A program made the translations under genes and the position numbers. Shown in pieces: positions 1 to 5,200 of a DNA stretch of 8,200 nucleotides. The stretch is from Oscillospiraceae bacterium (GTDB taxonomy: Bacteria; Bacillota; Clostridia; Oscillospirales; Oscillospiraceae). The notes below the pieces were generated by a model. That model searched no databases and had not been told where the DNA came from. It was given only the letters and a program-made list of their open reading frames with translations. The DNA is taken from the NCBI GenBank assembly GCA_017409645.1, contig JAFQSI010000223.1:1-8200 (forward strand). Direction: 5' to 3'. Numbering within the stretch: the stretch's first letter is position 1; each line of letters starts with the position of its first letter.

Positions 1-647
1 CGGTGGCCATCGTCGGTCCCTCCGGCGGCGGCAAGACCACGCTGTGCCAGCTGATCCCCCGGTTCTACGAGGTGTCCTCCGGCTCCATCAAGCTCGACGG
101 CCACGATGTCCGGGATGTGACCCAGCGGTCCATCCATCAGAACATCGGCATCGTCCAGCAGGAGGTCTTCCTCTTCGCCGACACCATCCTGGAGAACATC
201 CGCTACGGCAAGCCCGACGCGACCATGGAGGAGGTCATCGAGGCCGCAAAGAAGGCCGAAATCTACGAGGACATCCTGGCCATGCCCGAGGGCTTCAACA
301 CCTACGTGGGCGAGCGGGGCACCCTCCTGTCCGGCGGCCAGAAGCAGAGAGTCTCCATTGCGAGAATTTTCCTGAAAAACCCGCCCATCCTGATCCTGGA
401 CGAGGCCACCTCTGCGCTCGACTCCGTGACGGAAGCCAAGATCCAGAAGGCCTTCGACGCTCTGGCAAAGGGCCGCACCACCCTGATCATCGCCCATCGC
501 CTGTCCACCATCCGCCAGGCGGGCCGCATCATCTCCATCGCCGACGGCGTCATCACCGAATCCGGCTCCCACGAGGAGCTGATGGGCAAGGGCGGAATGT
601 ACGCCCAGCTCTACACCACCCAGACCAATATCGCACGAAATATGTGA
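1..647 (+). CDS. ABC exporter ATP-binding domain (5'-truncated by window)
   Basis: C-terminal nucleotide-binding domain of an ABC transporter, probably the multidrug/lipid exporter type in which TM and ATPase domains are fused. It hydrolyses ATP at the cytoplasmic face to drive export. The reading frame is open from the window edge (first full codon at base 3) to TGA at 645-647. Counting from that codon, Walker A is GPSGGGKTT (5-13), the Q-loop is VQQEVFLF (51-58), the signature is LSGGQKQR (109-116), Walker B is ILILDEATSALD (129-140) and the H-loop is IAHRLS (163-168). The tail GSHEELMGKGGMYAQLY is typical of MsbA/LmrA-like half transporters. All catalytic motifs are intact. The TM domain and start lie outside the window, so the substrate cannot be named; a partner half-transporter gene could lie upstream. 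Confidence 0.95.
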   Translation, partial: VAIVGPSGGGKTTLCQLIPRFYEVSSGSIKLDGHDVRDVTQRSIHQNIGIVQQEVFLFADTILENIRYGKPDATMEEVIEAAKKAEIYEDILAMPEGFNTYVGERGTLLSGGQKQRVSIARIFLKNPPILILDEATSALDSVTEAKIQKAFDALAKGRTTLIIAHRLSTIRQAGRIISIADGVITESGSHEELMGKGGMYAQLYTTQTNIARNM

Positions 648-649
648 CG

Positions 650-685
650 AAAACCCCCGTTTCCACCGGAAACGGGGGTTTTCTT
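650..685 (+). terminator. Rho-independent terminator after the ABC gene, possibly bidirectional
   Basis: A perfect 15-bp inverted repeat begins three bases after the ABC stop codon: left arm 650-664 (AAAACCCCCGTTTCC), 3-nt loop ACC, right arm 668-682, then CTT. The stem begins with AAAA and ends with TTTT, so the minus-strand transcript arriving from the 802-1598 operon would meet the same hairpin followed by four U. It may therefore terminate both converging units, though each U-tract is short. Confidence 0.9.
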
Positions 686-692
686 ACTGTAG

Positions 693-712
693 GGGGGGGT
701 CATGACCCCGCC
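693..712. repeat. REP-like GC palindrome
   Basis: The region after a G8 run holds a perfect 14-bp palindrome, GGGGTCATGACCCC (696-709), extending imperfectly to 693-712. It follows TGTAGGGG at 689-695. The shape (GTAGGGG followed by a GGTCATGACC core and CCGCC) resembles short dispersed intergenic palindromes that I recall from Oscillospiraceae genomes; that family assignment is from memory and only one copy is present here. There is no T-tract, so it is not a terminator. The rest of 713-801 shows only a small CGCTTG-A-CAAGCG odd palindrome at 769-781. Confidence 0.4.
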
Positions 713-801
713 GACCAGGTACGTTTGTTTGCCTAGCCAAATCAGAAGGACCAGCTTCACAATGACAGCGCTTGACAAGCGTGTTCTGTAATCAGCTAGC
801 T

Positions 802-1146
802 TCAAGCAAGCTCCAATCTGCGCTTTGCCTCCGCCATCAGATCTTCGGGCAGATCCAGGCCCTCCAGTACCCGCAATACGCGCAGCTGCTCGATGAGTCT
901 GCCGTTGTGGTACCCCTCCTGCTGACCCTCATACCGTTCTGCGGACAGCGCGCGTGTCTCCGACAGCAGCACGACGCCCCATTGGCCGCCGCAGCGGACG
1001 ACCCGGGCATCCCATTGCTCCTGCTCCATGTATGCGGTGACCAGGTCGCCCTCCGTCAGTTTCTGCCGTCTGGCCTGAAGCTCGTGGATCCGACAGCTGC
1101 CGTCCTCGTTGCAGAAATTGGTGTCTATAAATACAAATTTCTTCAT
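802..1146 (-). CDS. Hypothetical protein, 114 aa, downstream of the AlbA_2-like gene
   Basis: I do not recognise a family. The start chosen is the ATG at 1146-1144 (MKKFVFIDTNF), because it overlaps the upstream TGA as ATGA and is preceded by AAAGGGAGA on the minus strand; the reading frame is open further upstream to 1302 but that stretch lies inside the AlbA_2-like gene and is Arg/Pro/Gly-rich shadow. The protein is soluble, with no signal or TM. It has a strand-like N-terminus, a central segment GGQWGVVLLSETRALS that could be a beta-hairpin, and a charged helical C-terminus (about 80-112, LRVLRVLEGLDLPEDLMAEAKRRL in part). Two cysteines near the N-terminus (12 and 18) and one at 52 do not form a clear metal motif. 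The overlap implies translational coupling and a shared role with its neighbour, which is inference. Confidence 0.75.
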   Translation of the reverse strand: MKKFVFIDTNFCNEDGSCRIHELQARRQKLTEGDLVTAYMEQEQWDARVVRCGGQWGVVLLSETRALSAERYEGQQEGYHNGRLIEQLRVLRVLEGLDLPEDLMAEAKRRLELA

Positions 1147-1598
1147 GCGTCTCTCCCTTTCAGCATCTGCTCCACTTCCTCCCGGCTGCAGCGCTTGTCG
1201 GCTTCGCCGACCCGGCGGTAGCTGTGGCGCCAGGGGTCCCGGAGCAGATGCACGGGCTTTTCCTCCGGCGGTGCTTCGGGGATGAAAATGGCGATGATGC
1301 ACTTGCCCTCCTCCCGGAGGATCTGCACATCCTCTTCCTTCAATAAATTGACGCTGACATACTCAGGATCCCGGACGATGGCCCAGAATTCCTCCAGCAG
1401 TTCCTCCGGGTCCAGAAGCTCCAGGATCCGGAAGGAATGGTCCGGGTTTTCCCCCACGCCCAGCAGGATCACGCCGCCCTCGGCATTGGCGAAGGCGGAA
1501 TACGTCTCCCACAGGCTCTCGGGCAGTCCGCCCAGGGCCTCCTTGGCTTCCACGTAGCCATTTTCCCGGTATCGCGCCAGCTCGGTCCAGATGTCCAT
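1143..1598 (-). CDS. Stand-alone AlbA_2/Schlafen-type domain protein, 151 aa
   Basis: Resembles the AlbA_2 (Schlafen-type) putative nucleic-acid-binding domain found at the N-terminus of COG2865-like regulators. Seen: YVEAKEAL (15-22), then ETYSAFANAEGGVILLGVGEN (31-51), the family's characteristic segment, and near the C-terminus KPVHLL (114-119) and YRRVGEAD (127-134) followed by SREEVEQML. Typical relatives continue into an ATPase-like or winged-helix region; this one ends right after the AlbA_2-like domain, so it is a minimal form. The start ATG at 1598-1596 (MDIWTEL) has AAAAGGAGGGG seven bases upstream; a longer in-frame ATG at 1646 lies upstream of the promoter -10 and is rejected. It is the first gene of a minus-strand pair and overlaps the next gene by 4 bp. 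Molecular role and target are unknown; DNA or RNA binding is inferred from the family. Confidence 0.82.
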   Translation of the reverse strand: MDIWTELARYRENGYVEAKEALGGLPESLWETYSAFANAEGGVILLGVGENPDHSFRILELLDPEELLEEFWAIVRDPEYVSVNLLKEEDVQILREEGKCIIAIFIPEAPPEEKPVHLLRDPWRHSYRRVGEADKRCSREEVEQMLKGRDA

Positions 1599-1618
1599 GC
1601 GATCCCCTCCTTTTCTAT

Positions 1619-1646
1619 AGTATAGCACAGCGGTCCCGGATTGCAA
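1619..1646 (-). promoter_or_regulatory. Sigma-A-type promoter for the minus-strand pair
   Basis: Read on the minus strand: TTGCAA (-35, 1646-1641), a 16-bp spacer, then TATACT (-10, 1624-1619). AAAGGAGGGG and the ATG at 1598 follow within about 20 bases, so the leader would be very short. It is divergent from the promoter at 1711-1739. Confidence 0.65.
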
Positions 1647-1710
1647 ACCACTTTCCGGTGATGGGCGGGAGGGGGATCAGAAATTTGGATCATTTGTGTA
1701 CAATGGGTAT

Positions 1711-1739
1711 TTGATTTTGGTCGAACCGTGTAGTATAAT
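1711..1739 (+). promoter_or_regulatory. Sigma-A-type promoter of the four-gene envelope operon
   Basis: TTGATT (1711-1716), a 17-bp spacer, and a consensus TATAAT (1734-1739). The predicted transcript starts about 25 bases before the ATG at 1770, leaving room only for AGGAGG (1757-1762), so no leader-based control is expected. Just upstream, GGATCA occurs twice (1675-1680 and 1687-1692), a weak candidate for a direct-repeat operator. Confidence 0.7.
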
Positions 1740-1750
1740 AGCACAAATCA

Positions 1751-2404
1751 GAAAAAAGGAGGAAAAGGAATGCGTTGTATTCATTGCGGCAGCGACATTC
1801 GGGATACTGCCAAATTCTGTGTATATTGCGGAAAGCAAGTGCCCCGCTGTCCCACCTGCTCAAATGTCATACTCACGCGGGCCCGATTCTGCAAGTATGA
1901 CGGGACTCAAATCCCGGAGGAGATCCTGAACTGCCTTCCGGAGGAATCCCCGAAGACGCCGGAATTTGTCCCCCCGGTGCTGCCTATCACATTTGAGGAA
2001 GAAATCGTCGTGGAGCCGGAGCCCGTCCCGGAGCTGAAGTCCGTTGCGGCGCCGGAGCCCATCCCGGAGCCGAAGCCTGTTGTGACGCCGAAGCCCGTCG
2101 CGAAGCAGGCGGACCCGGTCCAGATCCGGTATTGCGTCAAGTGCGGCAGTGTCTGCACCGACGGAATGAAGCTCTGTCCCAAGTGTCGCCAAAAGACGGC
2201 ACCCAAGCCTGCACCGGCGGGAAATACCTGTATCCGATGCGGGAAGCCCTGCGGATCGGGGGAGGTGCTTTGTCCGGACTGCCGTGTAGAGAAAGCAGTT
2301 GGAAAAAAGAGCAAACGGATCTCGGTACTGGTGATCGTACTGGTAATCCTGCTGCTGATTACCGCCGGGATCGCCGGTGCCCTGATCTGGCGGGAGCTGA
2401 GCCG
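1751..2404 (+). repeat. Paralogous block, copy 1 (RBS, zinc ribbons, TM helix)
   Basis: This stretch and 3871-4587 are clearly homologous at the DNA level. The duplicated unit starts before the gene: 21 of 24 bases match across the ribosome binding site and start (1751-1774 versus 3871-3894). Runs of complete identity include 24 bases at 1836-1859 versus 3956-3979 and 44 bases at 2361-2404 versus 4544-4587. Similarity stops right after the TM helix, where the extracellular domains begin to differ. The Pro/Glu-rich middle differs in length between the copies. Confidence 0.85.
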
Positions 2405-2843
2405 TGGGGACGATGCCGGGTATGTTGCACCCGTGCAGACCACCCATGGCCGCCAGGAAGAGAACATCCCCACTGATCCCACCACTGCTCCCACCGCAGC
2501 ACCCACCACCGTCCCCACCACGGCTCCCACGGAGGCCCCCACGGAGCCGACCCTGCCCGCAACGCCGCTGGAGTACTGGGTCGAATACTGCGACACTCAG
2601 TATCTCACCAGGTCGGATCTGATCAGCTTTGACGCCGGGGAGTGCCGTCTGGCGCGAAATGCCATTTTTGCAAAGAGCGGCAGAATGTTCCAGGATGAAA
2701 CCCTGCAGGCATATTTTAACCAGTTCAGCTGGTATGTGCCGCGGGTCGCTCCCGAGAATTTCACCAACAGCATGCTCAACGACATTCAGCTGTACAATCT
2801 GGAGCTGATCCTCGAGTATGAAGAAAGCTGTGGATACCGATGA
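1770..2843 (+). CDS. Zinc-ribbon array / single TM / PT-linker / YARHG-type domain protein, 357 aa
   Basis: Predicted single-pass membrane protein, N-terminus inside by the positive-inside rule (KKSKR at 179-183 precedes the TM). Domains: zinc ribbon 1 with C3-C6 and C17-C20; ribbon 2 with C27-C30 and C41, whose fourth ligand position is Asp44; a Pro/Glu/Val-rich linker about 62-118; ribbon 3 with C122-C125 and C136-C139; ribbon 4 with C154-C157 and C168-C171; TM about 185-207; a Thr/Pro-rich spacer about 233-266; and a C-terminal domain about 278-350. That domain matches the YARHG pattern (CRLARNAIFAKSGRMF, then LQAYFNQFSWYVPR), although the signature itself reads FAKSG. YARHG domains are extracellular and of unsettled function, sometimes linked to peptidoglycan proteins. 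Start: ATG with AGGAGG seven bases upstream. First gene of the operon; its TGA overlaps the amidase ATG. A membrane sensor or scaffold role is inference. Confidence 0.88.
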   Translation: MRCIHCGSDIRDTAKFCVYCGKQVPRCPTCSNVILTRARFCKYDGTQIPEEILNCLPEESPKTPEFVPPVLPITFEEEIVVEPEPVPELKSVAAPEPIPEPKPVVTPKPVAKQADPVQIRYCVKCGSVCTDGMKLCPKCRQKTAPKPAPAGNTCIRCGKPCGSGEVLCPDCRVEKAVGKKSKRISVLVIVLVILLLITAGIAGALIWRELSRGDDAGYVAPVQTTHGRQEENIPTDPTTAPTAAPTTVPTTAPTEAPTEPTLPATPLEYWVEYCDTQYLTRSDLISFDAGECRLARNAIFAKSGRMFQDETLQAYFNQFSWYVPRVAPENFTNSMLNDIQLYNLELILEYEESCGYR

Positions 2844-3856
2844 AAAAAGCACTTTGTCTGACGGCGCTTCTGGCAGCTGCGGCCTGCCTGCTCTGCGCCT
2901 GCTCCCTGGCGGAGTATCTGCTGCCGCAGAGAGGGACCCTCCCGCCGCCGTCCACCACTGCAGCACCGACGGAGACGTCGGAGCCCGCGGAGCCCACTCC
3001 GCCCCCCACCACGGAGCCGCCCGTCGTGACGACGGAGGCCTACACCACGGCCGAAACCGAAGTCTACTGTGACCCGTCTGAGGAGGCACAGGTCCATACG
3101 ACCCTGGCGGCCCACACGGATGTGGAGCTTTTGCAGACGGATGGAGCCTGGTGTCAGATCCTGATCGATGAGACGGTTTATTACGCTGCATCGGACTGCA
3201 TCCGGGAAAAAATGGCGGCAAACGGCCTGATCGTGGCCATCGATGCAGGACATCAGTCCAAGGGCAACTATGAGAAGGAGCCCATCGGTCCCGGCGCCTC
3301 CACGAAGAAGGCCAAAGTCTCCAGCGGCACGGCGGGCCGCACCACCGGTCTGCCGGAATACAAGCTGAACCTTCAGGTCGCCCTGAAGCTGCAGACGGAG
3401 CTGACGAACCGGGGCTACGAGGTCGTCATGATCCGGACGGAAAATGATGTGAACATCAGCAATTCGGAGCGTGCGGCGGTCGCAAACGAAGCGGGCGCTG
3501 ACGCCTTTGTCCGCATCCATGCAAACGGCTCGGAAAACACCTCCACAAAGGGTGCGATGACCATCTGCCAGACCTCCGGCAATCCCTACAACGGCGAGCT
3601 GTATGCGCAGTCGAAGGCACTGGCCACCTGTGTTCTGGACGAGCTGGTCCGGGCCACCGGCTGCAAGCGGCAGTATATCTGGGAGACGGATACCATGAGC
3701 GGCATCAACTGGTGCCAGGTCCCCGTGACGATCGTGGAAATGGGTTACATGACCAATCCGGAGGAGGATACGCTCCTGGCTTCGGAGGCCTATCAGTACA
3801 AGATCGTGGCTGGTATCGCCAACGGCATCGACCTGTTCCTGGCTGACGGCCGGTAA
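2840..3856 (+). CDS. N-acetylmuramoyl-L-alanine amidase (Amidase_3), lipoprotein, 338 aa
   Basis: Zinc amidase that cuts the bond between MurNAc and L-Ala of peptidoglycan, predicted to be tethered outside the membrane. An N-terminal MKKALCLTALLAAAACLLCAC is a signal with a plausible lipobox LCAC (lipidated Cys21). A Pro/Thr-rich spacer covers about 33-66, and a degenerate SH3-like segment about 74-120. The Amidase_3 domain covers about 129-335, with zinc ligands inferred as H138 (DAGHQ), E173 (PEYKLNLQ) and H227 (RIHANGS) and catalytic Glu300 (VEMGYMTN). The roughly 35-residue gap between the first two ligands is longer than in minimal family members. The ATG overlaps the preceding TGA (ATGA); the ribosome binding site is poor, which supports translational coupling. 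Its operon partner at 5197 would hydrolyse the neighbouring glycosidic bond. A spore-associated role cannot be excluded. Confidence 0.94.
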   Translation: MKKALCLTALLAAAACLLCACSLAEYLLPQRGTLPPPSTTAAPTETSEPAEPTPPPTTEPPVVTTEAYTTAETEVYCDPSEEAQVHTTLAAHTDVELLQTDGAWCQILIDETVYYAASDCIREKMAANGLIVAIDAGHQSKGNYEKEPIGPGASTKKAKVSSGTAGRTTGLPEYKLNLQVALKLQTELTNRGYEVVMIRTENDVNISNSERAAVANEAGADAFVRIHANGSENTSTKGAMTICQTSGNPYNGELYAQSKALATCVLDELVRATGCKRQYIWETDTMSGINWCQVPVTIVEMGYMTNPEEDTLLASEAYQYKIVAGIANGIDLFLADGR

Positions 3857-3870
3857 AGAGTAAGAATCGG

Positions 3871-4587
3871 AAAAGAAGGAGGAAATGGAATGCGCTGTCT
3901 TTTTTGTGAGAACGAGATCCATGATACTGCCAAATTCTGCGCGCGCTGTGGAAAACAAGTGCCCCGCTGTCCCACCTGCGGAAATGCCATACTCATGCGG
4001 GCCCGCTTCTGCAAATATGACGGGACCCGGATCCCGGAGGAGATCCTGAGCTGCTTCCGGGAGGAGGAAGCACCGAAGGCGACGGAATTTGTCCCCCCGG
4101 TGCTGCCTATCGTGTTTGAAGGAGAAACTGTCGCGGAGCCTGCGCCCGAGGTCGTCCCGGAGCCTGTTGCGGAGCCTGAGCCCGTGGCGGTCCCGGAGCC
4201 CGTCGCGGAGCCTGCGCCCGCGGTGGTCCCGGTGCCTGTGCCTGTGGTGGTCCCGGTGCCTGCTGCGGAGCCTGAGCCCGTTGCGAAGCAGACGGATCCG
4301 GCCCAGATCCGGTATTGCGTCAAGTGCGGCAGCATCTGCACCGATGGAAGGAAGCTCTGCCCCAAGTGCCGCCCGAAGGCGGCTCCCGCACCCACTGTTG
4401 TGGAAAATACCTGTGTCCGGTGTGGCAGACCCTGTGGCCCGGATGAGAAACTTTGCCCGGACTGCCGTGCAAAGGAAGCTATGGAAAATAAGAGCAGGCA
4501 GATGTCGAAACTGGTGATCGTTCTGGTGATCCTGCTGCTGATCACCGCCGGGATCGCCGGTGCCCTGATCTGGCGGGAGCTGAGCCG
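3871..4587 (+). repeat. Paralogous block, copy 2 (RBS, zinc ribbons, TM helix)
   Basis: Second copy of the unit at 1751-2404. It is longer because of an expanded Pro/Glu/Val segment (4130-4285). The near-perfect identity over the TM-coding segment contrasts with many silent and coding differences elsewhere, so either the TM region is under strong constraint or gene conversion has acted there. Confidence 0.85.
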
Positions 4588-5200
4588 CAAGGACGATCCT
4601 TCCACCGGCATCTCCGGGCAGACCACCCAGGACGGCTGGGAGCAGAACGACGGTCAGAGTGCTGGCGGTGAGAACGAGCCCATTGTCCAGACCACCGAGG
4701 CTTCTGCCATTGCTCCCACTGAGGCCCCCACCACGGCCCCCACGGAGCCCCCTGTGGTGACCTATGTTTCCGAATATGAGGTCATCGTGTCGGATCTGTC
4801 CTGGGAGGATGCCAGGCGGGCCTGTGAGGCCCGGGGCGGAACGCTGGCAGTCATCACCTCGGAGGAGGAATTCAACCGGATCTGCGCCTATGCCAACCAG
4901 TCCGGCCTGACCTCCCTCTGGATCGGCGGTCGCGTGGATTCCATGGCGGATAACTGGGGGACCGGCAGCTGGGTCACCGGCGAAGCATGGACTTTCGAAA
5001 GATGGTTCCCCGGCGAGCCCAGCAGACAGGATGAGGACGGTACCCTGGAGTACTGCCTGAGCATGTGGAATATCAAGTACAACGGTGAGGATATCGGCTG
5101 GACCTTCAATGATCAGCGCAACGATCTCATCGCGGATTTCCCCAATTTCTCCGGCAAGGTCGGCTACATCTGCGAGTATAAGGTAGAAGTGGTACAATGA
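3890..5200 (+). CDS. Zinc-ribbon array / single TM / C-type-lectin-like domain protein, 436 aa
   Basis: Paralogue of the protein at 1770, with a different extracellular end. Ribbons: C3-C6/C17-C20; C27-C30/C41 with Asp44 replacing the fourth Cys; C143-C146/C157-C160; C175-C178/C189-C192. A Pro/Glu/Val-rich linker spans about 81-132, the TM about 208-228, and a Thr/Pro-rich spacer about 266-290. Residues about 294-432 form a C-type-lectin-like domain: SWEDARRACEARGGTLAVI (304-322), WIGG (344-347), PGEPS (374-378), EYC (387-389), FNDQ (406-409) and GYICEY (425-430). E376, E387, N407 and D408 sit where the calcium/sugar site lies in canonical lectins. C312-C428 would be the conserved disulfide; the usual Cys after ND is absent. 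Start: ATG with AGGAGG seven bases upstream, 33 bases after the amidase. Ligand unknown; glycan or wall binding is inference. Confidence 0.9.
   Translation: MRCLFCENEIHDTAKFCARCGKQVPRCPTCGNAILMRARFCKYDGTRIPEEILSCFREEEAPKATEFVPPVLPIVFEGETVAEPAPEVVPEPVAEPEPVAVPEPVAEPAPAVVPVPVPVVVPVPAAEPEPVAKQTDPAQIRYCVKCGSICTDGRKLCPKCRPKAAPAPTVVENTCVRCGRPCGPDEKLCPDCRAKEAMENKSRQMSKLVIVLVILLLITAGIAGALIWRELSRKDDPSTGISGQTTQDGWEQNDGQSAGGENEPIVQTTEASAIAPTEAPTTAPTEPPVVTYVSEYEVIVSDLSWEDARRACEARGGTLAVITSEEEFNRICAYANQSGLTSLWIGGRVDSMADNWGTGSWVTGEAWTFERWFPGEPSRQDEDGTLEYCLSMWNIKYNGEDIGWTFNDQRNDLIADFPNFSGKVGYICEYKVEVVQ
4130..4285 (+). repeat. In-frame Pro/Glu/Val-rich degenerate repeat
   Basis: Imperfect units of about 12-18 bases built on CCGGAGCC(C/T)GT and GCGGAGCCTG encode EPVAEP, EPEPVA and VPVP motifs between the second and third zinc ribbons of the lectin-like protein. 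The equivalent part of the paralogue (about 2010-2105) is shorter and richer in Lys/Ile. Low-complexity repeats of this type are expected to vary in length between strains. Confidence 0.7.

Noticed and set aside
611..805. 64-aa minus-strand frame beyond the hypothetical gene
   Set aside because: It crosses the perfect terminator hairpin and the palindrome and has no ribosome binding site or domain.
772..1221. 149-aa open frame on the plus strand
   Set aside because: Antisense to the minus-strand pair, Leu/Ser/Arg-rich, with no ribosome binding site; the minus-strand frames have ATGA coupling, a good Shine-Dalgarno and a domain match.
1147..1302. N-terminal extension of the 114-aa hypothetical protein
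   Set aside because: The extension is inside the AlbA_2-like gene and has shadow-like composition; the ATG at 1146 has a Shine-Dalgarno sequence and the overlap typical of coupling.
1696..1929. 77-aa plus-strand frame starting upstream of the zinc-ribbon gene
   Set aside because: Its start precedes the TATAAT at 1734-1739, it lacks a ribosome binding site and it runs out of frame into the zinc-ribbon gene.
1860..3221. 453-aa open frame on the minus strand
   Set aside because: Antisense shadow of the zinc-ribbon/YARHG and amidase genes; no recognisable domain, no ribosome binding site, Arg/Pro/Gly-biased composition.
4130..4285. Repeats considered as a CRISPR-like array
   Set aside because: Units are short, irregular, without unique spacers, and stay in frame inside a coding region.
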